This document shows, one piece after another, positions 37,526-46,454 of a stretch of 64,000 nt of DNA. Both the position numbers and the translations under genes were made by a program. The notes under the pieces are model-generated. The model ran no database searches and was not told the DNA's origin. It saw only the letters and a program-made list of their open reading frames with translations. Location: positions 1 through 64,000 of the forward strand of contig NZ_BCPT01000011.1 of NCBI RefSeq assembly GCF_001544095.1, given 5' to 3'. The DNA comes from Enterococcus casseliflavus NBRC 100478 (GTDB lineage Bacteria; Bacillota; Bacilli; Lactobacillales; Enterococcaceae). Each line of letters opens with the position of its first letter. The stretch's first letter is position 1.

Positions 37526-38518
37526 CTATTTATTCGCCAATTCATTTTTGGCTTTGCGTAAGATTTCGTCCATGTTGTCTCGAGAGTCATTTGGCACTTT
37601 ACGTACATCGAATTTGATGCCGCGTCCTTTTAGATCTTCAAATGTCTTCACATCGTCCGTACCCATCGACAATACTTTACTTACAACAACTTTCCCAACA
37701 GAGTGAGCCATTGAACCAACGTTCACTTCAGTGATGTCAACGCCGCCTTCAACTGCACGCAATACATCTTGTGGGTTTTCAAATAATAGTAAAGCTTTCG
37801 TATTCCCGAAACGAGGGTCTTTAGAAACTTCGATCATTTTGTCCACTGGAATGACGTTCGCTTTTACTCCTGGAGGAGCTGCTTGTTCGATCAGTTTTTT
37901 ACGCAAATCATCTTTTGCAACTGCATCAGAAACAACGATGATCCGAGATGGATTAACTGATTTTGTCCAAGCTGTAGCGACTTGACCATGTAGCAAACGA
38001 GAATCCACACGCGCAAGCACGATTTTGATTTTGCCATCGCCTAGAACAGTTCCCGGAGGAAGTGATCCTTTAGGTTGATCGTCTTGCACAGCTTTTGGTG
38101 CTGTCGCTTCTTCTGGTTCAAGCTCTTCTGGTTTGACCTTAACCCCTTCTTTAGCTGTTTCAACGATGTGCGCAGCGATTTCATGCGCAGTGTTCATTGA
38201 AAAACGTGAAGCATAGGCTTCGATCACCATTGGTAAATTCATACCAGCAACGATTGCCCATTTGTCTTTGTGATCTTCAAACAAGCTGTTTGCTTGGTTG
38301 AAAGGAGTACCACCCCAAAGATCAACTAAGAATAATACTTCTTCTTGATCGTCAAATGTAGCAATTGCTTCTTGCATTTTTGCCTTGATGTCATCTGGAC
38401 CTTCACTTGGCATCAATGTAACAGCTTTAACATTTTCTTGTTCGCCGAAGATCATTGAACCAGATTGCAAAATGCCGTTAGCAAATTCTCCATGACTTGC
38501 TAGGATAATTCCTACCAT
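37526..38518 (-). CDS. manL: mannose-family PTS component IIAB
   Basis: A 330-aa fused phosphotransfer subunit. The IIA domain (about 1-135) has the active His in ILASHGEFANG (about residue 9). A Pro/Glu-rich linker (about 136-162) joins it to IIB (about 168-330), whose phosphorylated His is in DSRLLHGQVATAW. It passes phosphate from HPr to the incoming sugar. AGGAGG precedes the ATG. It stands between an extra stand-alone IIB gene and manM. Confidence 0.95.
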   Translation of the reverse strand: MVGIILASHGEFANGILQSGSMIFGEQENVKAVTLMPSEGPDDIKAKMQEAIATFDDQEEVLFLVDLWGGTPFNQANSLFEDHKDKWAIVAGMNLPMVIEAYASRFSMNTAHEIAAHIVETAKEGVKVKPEELEPEEATAPKAVQDDQPKGSLPPGTVLGDGKIKIVLARVDSRLLHGQVATAWTKSVNPSRIIVVSDAVAKDDLRKKLIEQAAPPGVKANVIPVDKMIEVSKDPRFGNTKALLLFENPQDVLRAVEGGVDITEVNVGSMAHSVGKVVVSKVLSMGTDDVKTFEDLKGRGIKFDVRKVPNDSRDNMDEILRKAKNELANK

Positions 38519-38587
38519 CTTTTTACCTCCTATATCAAAATTGAAAAATGTGACACGAATACGAAAGAAAAAACAACATCGAAAAAA

Positions 38588-39088
38588 TTAAGGGTGACTA
38601 CCTTCTTTTTCCAAAATATCCTTCAAAAAGATTTTACGATCAGCTGGAACTTTGCGTATCTCTACTTCTATGCCTTGATTTTGCAAATAAAGCAGCGAAG
38701 CAAGATCTTGATCATTGACTGACACGAAATTAGTGATCATCCGTTTTCCCATTGAAAAGCTCATGCCGCCGATATTGACGGAACGAATGTCAATGCCTCC
38801 TTTGACCAGAGTCACGACATCTTGAGGGTTGGTAAATAATAACATGACTTTTTGCGTATTAAATAATGTGTTATGCGCCACCTCAAGCATTTTTGCTACT
38901 GTCACCACATTGGATTTGATTCCTGGTGGAGCAGCTTCTTTCAAGAGAAACTTCCGTAATTGGTCATTTGCGACCTCATCACTGACCACGATGATTCGAT
39001 TGATACCAGTCATTTTCGACCAAGCTGTGGCGACCTGACCATGAATCAACCGATCGTCGATTCGGGCAAGACGTATATCCATTCCCAT
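38588..39088 (-). CDS. stand-alone mannose-family PTS component IIB
   Basis: A 166-aa IIB protein with the active His in DDRLIHGQVATAWSK (about 13-27) and the downstream IIB pattern IIVVSDEVANDQLRKFLLKEAAPPGIKSNVVTV. It resembles the IIB half of manL but is a separate first gene in the operon, following the sigma-54 promoter. It may compete with or assist ManL, or signal to LevR by phosphorylation; this is inference. AGGAGG is 8 nt before the ATG at 39088; an alternative ATG two codons in is possible. Confidence 0.9.
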   Translation of the reverse strand: MGMDIRLARIDDRLIHGQVATAWSKMTGINRIIVVSDEVANDQLRKFLLKEAAPPGIKSNVVTVAKMLEVAHNTLFNTQKVMLLFTNPQDVVTLVKGGIDIRSVNIGGMSFSMGKRMITNFVSVNDQDLASLLYLQNQGIEVEIRKVPADRKIFLKDILEKEGSHP

Positions 39089-39150
39089 TGTGCAAGCCTC
39101 CTACATCCATCGATCCGCTTTTCATATTGAGGATCTGTTCTTTTTTCAAT

Positions 39151-39158
39151 CACCTCCT
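39151..39158 (-). other. unused strong Shine-Dalgarno in the mannose PTS leader
   Basis: AGGAGGTG on the minus strand is a perfect anti-Shine-Dalgarno match about 18 bp after the -12 element, but no start codon sits at 5-9 nt from it; TTG at 39147-39149 is too close. It may be a chance match or affect mRNA stability. Confidence 0.35.
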
Positions 39159-39174
39159 GTATCCACTTATATAG

Positions 39175-39191
39175 AAGCAAGAAGCGTGCCA
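39175..39191 (-). promoter_or_regulatory. sigma-54 (-24/-12) promoter of the mannose PTS operon
   Basis: On the minus strand TGGCAC-GCTTC-TTGCTT matches the RpoN consensus TGGCAC-N5-TTGCW exactly. It lies about 85 bp before the IIB start codon and downstream of the LevR-type activator gene. It implies the organism has rpoN. Confidence 0.92.
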
Positions 39192-39252
39192 AGTTTTTTT
39201 CGATACACTATTCTTGAAAAAACCTTAAGAATCAGCATTCGGACAATACACT

Positions 39253-39296
39253 AAAAAAGATACACTAAAAAATACTGTATCTTTTTTAGTGTATCT
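39253..39296 (-). terminator. terminator after the levR-type gene
   Basis: AGATACACTAAAAAA pairs with TTTTTTAGTGTATCT (39282-39296 with 39258-39272), followed on the minus strand by T5. An overlapping second copy of ATACACTAAAAAAGATAC (39246-39263) can pair instead with 39277-39294, so two alternative hairpins exist. Confidence 0.8.
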
Positions 39297-39312
39297 GTAT
39301 TATTTGCAGGAT

Positions 39313-42135
39313 TTAAAAATACATTTCTTTTTCGTGATGGTTTTTGATCAGCTCCAGCAGGTAATACTCTTCTGTCTTCGGCACTTCGATATTCATCAAG
39401 CGCGAAAATGATTGGACATGCACATGCAATTGGCCGTAAAGAGGATTCTCCTCCATCGCTGCTAAATCAATTTCAGAAACAGTCAATGGTTGACGCAATA
39501 AGATCCGCTCCAGCATACCTGCGCCATGCATCACAAAATTGATCTGAAAGCCTTGCTGCGCCCCTACCAAATCCAAATCGTGAATGATCTCTTCGCCAAA
39601 TTTCCACAACGGCTCTACCACTTTTTTCGCATTGATATAGGTAAAGTTTTCCTCTAAATACCGAACACAGATTTCCTTTGCCTGCCGATCATCTAGCTGC
39701 ACTTCATCTTCAAAACTCAAATCGTTTTCCAATAAGATATCATCCAACAAAAGATCAACATCTTGGTCGATAAAACGTTCTAATGAAATAAACGGTGCAT
39801 CGATATGCGGATCAATGATCCCCGTTGCGGCAATCAGCCGGTAGCGCTGTTGAATCTGATCCAAGTCCGTTCTCAGATCCGCCACCGATAAGGTCACTAC
39901 GTCAACATTTTGATTTTGGCGTTTTGACAATGAGCTTTGGATCAATTCTTTGATGCGCTGCGCTGTCCCTTTTCCCGAAGCGCAGACCGCTAGAATCGCT
40001 TTAGGGTGGTGGTTTTGTGTCACTGGTTCTTCCACAGTGACCGCTCCGTATCCGCGGAACTTCCGTAATGAATCATAGAGCTGATCGAGGTCCGTGCCGA
40101 TCACTGATGCTTTACGGACCGTCTCAAGGACGATGGAGGTAGTCACCATATCGACTGTTCGAACAGCCACACCCGTTTCTCGCTGGATTTCATTATTAAA
40201 GGTCGCTAAGGATCCCATATCGACTAAGAGGATCACCCCACTGCCGTCATTGACTGCTCGTACACTATCCACGATTTTTTTCAACGCCACAGCCGGTGGC
40301 ATATCTAATGGCATGTCCACCGCTGTCACTTGATCGACTTCCAACAGCTGCTTGACTACTTGTACCATACTACTAGCCGTACTGTTGCCGTGAGCTGCCA
40401 CAACGACACCAATTTTCCCAGAGGAATGTGTCGTACGCAGTGAAACCAATAGAACTGCCAAGTAATAGGATTCACTTTCAGGAATCGCCACGTGAAAGCT
40501 GTCGCCGATGAAGTCGCGGACTTCTTTGGCAACTTCGAACTCTTGGGGGTAATCCGCCACCATTTGACGAATGTTGTCGTTGGTTTGCCGTTCTTCTCCC
40601 AAATGGATCTTTTTCAAAAAAGAACTGATATGCAAACTCATCGCGTAAATAAAGTTTTGCTGGAAATCGTAATTTAACCGTTTCCGAACCATCTCATAAA
40701 TTTGATTTGTTACACTGATCACTTTCTGATCGACAAATTCACTTAGTTTATTGACAGAATTAAAAGAGAAGCCGTGATCTTTATAAAAAGATTTCAAATG
40801 AACATTGATATCGGTTGAAATAAAATGATTGATTGCTTCTTGATCCAAACCATCTGCTTTTAATAAGGCTGCTTTATCCCCGATGATATCGTAGAGATTG
40901 TAAGGCAATTCATAGGAATCTGATTGAATATTGTTTAAGTTTTGATTCGGTTGAATGCTGATCTTCGGTTCAAGGATCTTAGAAAGCTCCGCCAGCTCAT
41001 TGCGGCGATTCCCCAAAACGATCAATCCAGAACGAATCCCTTCTGGCAAATCGATCAAATCGATCTCAATCTCATCTTGTTGCATATGATTCAAAAAGCC
41101 CCGAGCACAGACGAGCTGGACATTGGATTTCAATTGACCGATATTCCCAAAACTGACACTGCCGATCAACGCTTTGACTACATCTTCTGTCAAGGTGATC
41201 GTCCGCTGAATACGGGACGCCTCTTGCCCGACTAACACCCGAACGAGATCGACTTTTTCTGATGCGGGTCGTTTCTCAAAGAAGGGCAGTTGAATATTGA
41301 TAGGAATGCGTCGGGTAAAGGTATCTAATAGCGTTGAGTTGGGGTCTTCGGTAGTCGCTCCAACGATTCGGACATTCGCTTGATGATTTTTGCCCGTTTC
41401 CCCTAAACGACTAAACGTTCCATGGTCCATAAAGTAAAAAATCATTTCTTGCCCTTCTGGCGGTAATCGATGGATCTCATCGAGAAACAACATACTCTCA
41501 TCCGCTTGATCAATAATACCGATCTTCTCTTGATCGGCACCCGTAAAGGCCCCCCGTACATAACCAAACAAATGGCTCATCAAAAGCTCTGGGTTATTTG
41601 CATAGTCGGCACAGTTAAAGACGATCAATTCTTTGTCATCGGCAATTACTTGATTGCTTTTGGCAAACTGAAACATTGCATGGGCAAAATAGGTTTTCCC
41701 AGAACCAGTAGGCCCTGTGATCAAGCAGTTTAGCCCTTTTGGCGGATACAAGATCGCTGCTTTCGCCTGCTCAACGGCATTTTTCATACTTCCGTTGGCA
41801 CCGATGATCGTCGCAAAAATATCTCGGTCAGAGGGTTTTCCTTGTACCCGTTGAGGGAAGGCTTTTTCTCTTTGCGGGCGACTTTCTTTGTAACTTGGCA
41901 CATACTTTTCCCTACTGCTGGGATCGACCCCTGCCGCCCAGTAGCGAACAGGCCGCGAGTCGCTTTTTTCGACGCGCCCTTCTTTGACAAGCTTATTTAA
42001 ATCCTTACTGGCATTACTGCGCTGAATGGCTAAATGATCGGCAACTTCTGAAGTAGACAACCCTTTCTTTTCCCCTAAGCCGCTCATCGTATTTTCGACG
42101 ATATATTGATAAATCCGTTCGATTCGCTTGCCCAA
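39313..42135 (-). CDS. manR: LevR/ManR-type sigma-54-dependent PTS regulator
   Basis: A 940-aa activator of the adjacent mannose PTS. Domains in order: N-terminal winged helix (about 1-70, LSTSEVADHLAIQRSNASKDLNKLV); AAA+ domain with Walker A ITGPTGSGKTYFAH (about 138-150) and the sigma-54 contact loop RGAFTGAD (about 192-199); a PRD; a IIA-Man-like domain with His in VVAAHGNST (about 577-585); a IIB-like domain (AVCASGKGTAQRI); and a second PRD at the C-terminus. Activity is expected to be set by PTS phosphorylation of the PRDs and IIA site. The start is TTG 42133-42135 after AAGGAGG. It reads toward its target operon. Confidence 0.93.
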   Translation of the reverse strand: MGKRIERIYQYIVENTMSGLGEKKGLSTSEVADHLAIQRSNASKDLNKLVKEGRVEKSDSRPVRYWAAGVDPSSREKYVPSYKESRPQREKAFPQRVQGKPSDRDIFATIIGANGSMKNAVEQAKAAILYPPKGLNCLITGPTGSGKTYFAHAMFQFAKSNQVIADDKELIVFNCADYANNPELLMSHLFGYVRGAFTGADQEKIGIIDQADESMLFLDEIHRLPPEGQEMIFYFMDHGTFSRLGETGKNHQANVRIVGATTEDPNSTLLDTFTRRIPINIQLPFFEKRPASEKVDLVRVLVGQEASRIQRTITLTEDVVKALIGSVSFGNIGQLKSNVQLVCARGFLNHMQQDEIEIDLIDLPEGIRSGLIVLGNRRNELAELSKILEPKISIQPNQNLNNIQSDSYELPYNLYDIIGDKAALLKADGLDQEAINHFISTDINVHLKSFYKDHGFSFNSVNKLSEFVDQKVISVTNQIYEMVRKRLNYDFQQNFIYAMSLHISSFLKKIHLGEERQTNDNIRQMVADYPQEFEVAKEVRDFIGDSFHVAIPESESYYLAVLLVSLRTTHSSGKIGVVVAAHGNSTASSMVQVVKQLLEVDQVTAVDMPLDMPPAVALKKIVDSVRAVNDGSGVILLVDMGSLATFNNEIQRETGVAVRTVDMVTTSIVLETVRKASVIGTDLDQLYDSLRKFRGYGAVTVEEPVTQNHHPKAILAVCASGKGTAQRIKELIQSSLSKRQNQNVDVVTLSVADLRTDLDQIQQRYRLIAATGIIDPHIDAPFISLERFIDQDVDLLLDDILLENDLSFEDEVQLDDRQAKEICVRYLEENFTYINAKKVVEPLWKFGEEIIHDLDLVGAQQGFQINFVMHGAGMLERILLRQPLTVSEIDLAAMEENPLYGQLHVHVQSFSRLMNIEVPKTEEYYLLELIKNHHEKEMYF

Positions 42136-42317
42136 CAGCTTCGCCTCCTTGTTTTTTCCACTTGAATACTTTACTCATTTTTCTATAAAAAAGCAACTTT
42201 TTTTCCGCACAGAAAAAGCAAAATACTTTGTTCGAAAGAGCAATAGAACGTCCTATCACATGCTACTCTCAGCATAAAGCATTTTGCCAAAAAAAGATAT
42301 TCAAAAGTCAGGATGCG

Positions 42318-42851
42318 TTAGGCTTTTTCATTGGGAATGAACGCTGGTACCTTCTCAGGAAACCATTGCAGTTCTTTTTGCATCCAAATCACATCGTGCC
42401 ATTGATTGAACTTATAGCCGACCTGCGCAAAATCAGCAACTTTCCGATACCCAAGCTTCTCATGAAAAGCCTCGCTTTGTTGATTGCCTCCTGTAATGCA
42501 GGCAGTCAGATTGACTACGTTTTGCGCTTTTAATTTTTCTTCAAGCGCTTGATAAAGAGCGGTGCCGAGCCCTTTTGCTTTGGCATCCGGTGCTAAATAA
42601 ACGGTTACTTCAACGGTCCAATCGTACGCAGCCCGTTCTTTATAGGCTGACGCATAGGCATAACCGACGATTTCACCAGCCTCTTCTGCAACGAGATATG
42701 GGTAGCGTTTCAAGGTCTTGGCGATGCGTTCCGCGAATTCTTGAACCGATGGCACCTCCGTTTCAAAGGTAATCGGTGTATTTTCTACATAATAAGCATA
42801 GATTGCTGTCAAGGCTTGGGCATCTGCAATCGTGGCAGAACGTATCGTCAT
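42318..42851 (-). CDS. GNAT acetyltransferase (phosphinothricin acetyltransferase-like)
   Basis: A 177-aa GNAT enzyme. The acetyl-CoA motif VYLAPDAKAKGLGTALYQAL (about 92-111) contains the QxxGxG-like KAKGLG, and LTACITGGNQQSEAFHEKLGYRKV is typical of the Pat/Bar/YncA subfamily, as are the N-terminus TIRSATIADAQALTAIYAYYVENTPITFE and W-H-D near the end. Such proteins acetylate phosphinothricin, methionine derivatives or other small amines. The natural substrate is not known. Confidence 0.85.
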   Translation of the reverse strand: MTIRSATIADAQALTAIYAYYVENTPITFETEVPSVQEFAERIAKTLKRYPYLVAEEAGEIVGYAYASAYKERAAYDWTVEVTVYLAPDAKAKGLGTALYQALEEKLKAQNVVNLTACITGGNQQSEAFHEKLGYRKVADFAQVGYKFNQWHDVIWMQKELQWFPEKVPAFIPNEKA

Positions 42852-42898
42852 AGAATCCCTTCTTTCAGTAAATTTTTTCCCAGTATACTCTTTCTGAA

Positions 42899-42930
42899 CA
42901 AAAAAAACAATCCGCTTTTGACGGATCGTT
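42899..42930 (-). terminator. terminator after the lipid kinase
   Basis: ACGATCCG/CGGATTGT (42922-42929 with 42907-42914) on the minus strand, followed by T8. Confidence 0.85.
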
Positions 42931-42947
42931 TCCTAGTTATAAATGAT

Positions 42948-43856
42948 TTAGCGGGCTTTTTCAGCTCCGCAATACACGGTAAGATGTTGTGGCAGTACCG
43001 CTACTGTGATTGGCAATTCAGGTCCTGGATCACCATCGACATTTGTTTCGATCGTTGCCCCATCCGTCAAACGAATCGCAGCTTTATCAAAGGTTTGATA
43101 GCCAAGAACATCATTTGATTCCGTCACCCCTTTGAGAAGCTCTGGGACACTTTTGACGGTCTCCCAAAGATTCGTATCCTTCAAGTAGATCAGATGCAAT
43201 TTGCCGTCATCGGTACTCGCTTTAGGCAAAAGAGATTCGAAACCGCCGATCGTATTGGATGACCCAACGATCATCGTACTGCTTTCCACAGCGATTGTCG
43301 TTTTTTCGCCATTATTTTCGGCGGTCACTTCAAACGGATGACTTTCATTTTTCCGCACTTCCCGCAGACCAGAAACAAAATAGGCCATTTTTCCCAGCTT
43401 GGTTTTTTCTTCGACCTCTACGTTGTTGATCGCTGCTGGAATCATACCGATCGCCACCACATTGGTAAAATAGTCTTGATTGACCTGACCAATATCGATT
43501 TTGCGGGTGTGATCCACTGCAAATGATTCGATGGCTTCCTTAGGATCTAGTGGAATCGCTAATGCTCTGGCTAAATCATTTACTGTGCCCAGCGGGAAGA
43601 AACCGAAATTTGGTCGTTTGTCATGAGGAGCTAAGCCATTGACCGCTTCATTGACGGTACCATCACCGCCCATTGCAAAGACACTGTCAAATTCTGCTAC
43701 CGCTTCAGAGGCAAAACGTGTGGCATCTCCTTCTTTTTCTGTATGTTTGACCACGACTTCTGAAAAAGCTTCCCGCAACTTTTCTTCTGCCAGCTGCTCA
43801 TATTCTTGGGCCTGTTCCCCACCAGAGCTTGGATTGACGATCAATAATGCTTTCAT
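42948..43856 (-). CDS. diacylglycerol kinase family lipid kinase (DagK/YegS/BmrU type)
   Basis: A 302-aa soluble lipid kinase. The N-terminal domain has LIVNPSSGGEQAQ and the nucleotide-binding AMGGDGTVNEAVNGL (about 62-76), then FFPLGTVNDLARAL; the C-terminal domain is beta-rich, with DVDGDPGPELPI near the end. Members phosphorylate diacylglycerol or related lipids, feeding phosphatidic acid back into phospholipid synthesis during lipoteichoic acid turnover. AAGGAGG precedes the ATG. The gene is monocistronic. Confidence 0.9.
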   Translation of the reverse strand: MKALLIVNPSSGGEQAQEYEQLAEEKLREAFSEVVVKHTEKEGDATRFASEAVAEFDSVFAMGGDGTVNEAVNGLAPHDKRPNFGFFPLGTVNDLARALAIPLDPKEAIESFAVDHTRKIDIGQVNQDYFTNVVAIGMIPAAINNVEVEEKTKLGKMAYFVSGLREVRKNESHPFEVTAENNGEKTTIAVESSTMIVGSSNTIGGFESLLPKASTDDGKLHLIYLKDTNLWETVKSVPELLKGVTESNDVLGYQTFDKAAIRLTDGATIETNVDGDPGPELPITVAVLPQHLTVYCGAEKAR

Positions 43857-43948
43857 AAAACAGCCTCCTTGTTTGGGTTCATTTTCTATGAATCCAGTAT
43901 AACAAGTTTCACGAAACCTGTCTTAAACGACCTCCGCCTATCCCCTAC

Positions 43949-43984
43949 AAAAAAAGCACAGCCTAATCAGACTGTGTTTTTTTC
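43949..43984 (-). terminator. bidirectional terminator after the phn operon
   Basis: CACAG-CCTAATCAGA-CTGTG-type stem (43957-43976) with A7 on the left and T8 on the right, 20 bp past the last phnE stop. Confidence 0.85.
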
Positions 43985-44003
43985 GAGTACTCACTTCATT
44001 TTA

Positions 44004-44795
44004 TTAAACCAATCGTTTACGCAAACGCCCAGAAATAAAATCAATGATCGTGACCGTCACCACGATCCCTAATAAAATGATCCCTACACGGCTCCATGAA
44101 CGCGCATTGATGGCAAAGATCATCGGTGTACCGATCCCACCTGCCCCTACGATCCCTAAGATCGAAGCTGAACGGACAGCCAGTTCAAATCGATACAAGG
44201 TAAAAGAAAGAAATTCTGGGATCAGTTGCGGCAATGTCGCAAAGCCTAATACATCCCAGCGGCTTCCTCCCGCACTAATGACGGATTCCGAGGGACCATG
44301 GTCCATGTTTTCGATCGCTTCGCTGTAAAGCTTTGCCAGCATCCCAATGGAATGGACACTGACCGCCAAGACACCAGCAAAGGAGCCCGGACCTACCGTT
44401 TTGATAAACATGATGGCTAAGACGATTTCTGGAAACGTTCGAATCGCCGTCAGCACGATTTTCCCAAATCCCGATAACCAGCGAGGGCTGTTTTTGCTGC
44501 GCGCCGCCCAAAAGGCAAAAGGAATACTTAAAATCGATGACAAAAAGGTCCCAACAAAGGCAATCGCGACGGTTTCGATCATCAGACTGATCAAATCTTC
44601 GCCATCACCGGTATAAACATAGCCCCAATCAGGATGGATCAGGCCATAAAAGATCGAGCCGACAATTTGACCGACATTTTCTTTAACGCCAGCAAAAGGC
44701 ACGCCAGCAAAAGCCCAGATATAAAGGAGGATAACGACTACTGCGATCAGCCAATTCCGTATTTTTTTCTTTTTCGGTTCTGCTGGCAACATCAT
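44004..44795 (-). CDS. phnE: phosphonate-type ABC transporter permease (second PhnE)
   Basis: A 263-aa permease with about six membrane helices. The EAA loop is SAGGSRWDVLGFATLPQLIPEFLSFTLYRFE (about 170-200), and the N-terminal basic stretch KKKKIRN is cytoplasmic. With the first PhnE it should form the channel of a phosphonate, phosphite or related importer. Its ATG overlaps the preceding stop (ATGA). No C-P lyase or phosphonatase genes lie in the window, so the substrate is open. Confidence 0.9.
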   Translation of the reverse strand: MMLPAEPKKKKIRNWLIAVVVILLYIWAFAGVPFAGVKENVGQIVGSIFYGLIHPDWGYVYTGDGEDLISLMIETVAIAFVGTFLSSILSIPFAFWAARSKNSPRWLSGFGKIVLTAIRTFPEIVLAIMFIKTVGPGSFAGVLAVSVHSIGMLAKLYSEAIENMDHGPSESVISAGGSRWDVLGFATLPQLIPEFLSFTLYRFELAVRSASILGIVGAGGIGTPMIFAINARSWSRVGIILLGIVVTVTIIDFISGRLRKRLV

Positions 44796-45574
44796 AATAA
44801 TCGCTCCCTTAATCTATTACTAATGGTATCAATCACCAAAACAACTGCAAAAATCACTAAGACGATGATCGACGTTTGGTCATATCGAAATTGGCTTAAA
44901 GATCGTTGTAAGAAAACACCGATTCCGCCTGCGCCGATATACCCAAGAATCGTCGATGCCCGCACATTGATCTCAAAGGCATAAAGCAAGTAACTAAGAA
45001 AATGACTCATGACTTGCGGTACGACTGCATAGCGGATGATATCAAACTTCGATCCTCCAGAAGCCGTGATCGCTTCGATCGGCCCTTCATCAATCGTTTC
45101 AATCGATTCATAAAACAATTTGGTGATCATCCCAAAAGAAAACACAGAGATGGAGATCACCCCTGCAACGGGACCAATTCCGACAATGGCAACAAATAAA
45201 GCCGCCAGCATCAAATCGGGTACCGTCCGAATGATATTCAAAACAAAACGGAAACAACCACTGATCCAATGATTGGTCATGATATTTCGTGCTGCTAAAA
45301 GTGAAAACGGAAAGGCCGCCAGTGCACCAAAGGTTGTGCCGATGATCGCCATTTGTATCGTTTGCAAAATCGGCTCAACAATGATTTTGGCATATGCCCA
45401 ATCAGGATGAGCCATCTTTTGTAAGATGACATTCATTTGACTGCTATTGCTAAAGAACCGTGCCAAATCAACACCTGAAATAGAGCCGCTAACGAACAAT
45501 ACCACTAAAAAAATGACGAGCCAAAGAACATTTTTCCATAGTCCGCTGCGTTTCGGCAACGTATTTGTCGTCAT
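44792..45574 (-). CDS. phnE: phosphonate-type ABC transporter permease (first PhnE)
   Basis: A 260-aa permease homologous to the next gene. It has an EAA loop [32 protein letters not shown] and ends in RLRERLL, much like the partner RLRKRLV. About six helices are predicted. The start overlaps the phnC stop (ATGA), so translation is coupled. Confidence 0.9.
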   Translation of the reverse strand: MTTNTLPKRSGLWKNVLWLVIFLVVLFVSGSISGVDLARFFSNSSQMNVILQKMAHPDWAYAKIIVEPILQTIQMAIIGTTFGALAAFPFSLLAARNIMTNHWISGCFRFVLNIIRTVPDLMLAALFVAIVGIGPVAGVISISVFSFGMITKLFYESIETIDEGPIEAITASGGSKFDIIRYAVVPQVMSHFLSYLLYAFEINVRASTILGYIGAGGIGVFLQRSLSQFRYDQTSIIVLVIFAVVLVIDTISNRLRERLL

Positions 45575-46359
45575 TGTCCCGCCCCTTCCTGCTCTTCCAT
45601 GATCTCGCTGCCATAAATCTGTTTCAATCGCTGATCGGTCGCTTCACTGACAGGGCCATCAAAAACCAAGCCTCCGTCTCGCAACCCGATGATCCGCGTG
45701 CCGTATTCTCTAGCTAATTGGACAGAATGTAAATTGACTACGATGGTGATCCCCAGATCTTGATTGATCCGTTTTAAGTCATTCATGACTTTTTCAGTGG
45801 TTAACGGATCCAATGAAGCAACTGGTTCATCCGCTAAAATAATCTTCGGTTCTTGCGTCAACGCCCGGGCAATCGAAACCCGCTGCTGCTGACCGCCAGA
45901 CAATTCATCGGCTCGGGTATAGACTTTTTCTGCTAAATTGACCCGCTGCAGTGATTGATATGCCAACTCTTTGTCCGCTTGCGGAAACAGACCCAGCAGC
46001 ATTTTGATCGTGGGATGATAAGCCACCCGCCCCGTTAAGACGTTTCGCAAGACACTCGAACGTTTCACCAAATTGAAGCTTTGGAAAATCATGCCAATGT
46101 CTCGACGAATCAAGCGCAGCTCTCTTCCTTTTGCTTTTGTGATCGACTTGTTATCGATTAAAATCTCGCCACTCGTGATCTCGTGCAGTCGATTGATGGA
46201 GCGCAGCATCGTCGATTTACCTGCACCGGATAAGCCCACTACGATGACAAATTCCCCTTTTTTGATATCGATGTTCAAGTCCTTCAACCCCAACACCCCA
46301 TTTGGGTATTGCTTGGTCACATTCTGAAATGAAATAATCGTTTCGTTCTCTAGAGCCAT
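45571..46359 (-). CDS. phnC: phosphonate-type ABC transporter ATP-binding protein
   Basis: A 262-aa ABC ATPase. Walker A is [18 protein letters not shown] (about 38-55), the signature [17 protein letters not shown] and Walker [15 protein letters not shown]. The PhnC subtype is supported by [24 protein letters not shown] hairpin in the 95-bp gap after phnD probably lowers its expression relative to the binding protein. Confidence 0.92.
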   Translation of the reverse strand: MALENETIISFQNVTKQYPNGVLGLKDLNIDIKKGEFVIVVGLSGAGKSTMLRSINRLHEITSGEILIDNKSITKAKGRELRLIRRDIGMIFQSFNLVKRSSVLRNVLTGRVAYHPTIKMLLGLFPQADKELAYQSLQRVNLAEKVYTRADELSGGQQQRVSIARALTQEPKIILADEPVASLDPLTTEKVMNDLKRINQDLGITIVVNLHSVQLAREYGTRIIGLRDGGLVFDGPVSEATDQRLKQIYGSEIMEEQEGAGQ

Positions 46360-46409
46360 GATTCTCCTACTTTCTTTCCATTAGGTAAAAATTGCTGTCC
46401 ATTCGAAAA

Positions 46410-46432
46410 GGGTACCTCAACTACCGGTACCC
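46410..46432 (-). terminator. intercistronic hairpin between phnD and phnC
   Basis: GGGTACC (46410-46416) pairs with GGTACCC (46426-46432); on the minus strand it is followed by only T4. It is probably a partial terminator or mRNA-stabilising hairpin that sets the phnD to phnC ratio. Confidence 0.6.
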
Positions 46433-46454
46433 TCCCGATCTATTCATCTATTAA

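Noticed and set aside
39246-39296. CRISPR or tandem repeat array
   Set aside because: The repeated ATACACTAAAAAA occurs only twice and forms a terminator hairpin.
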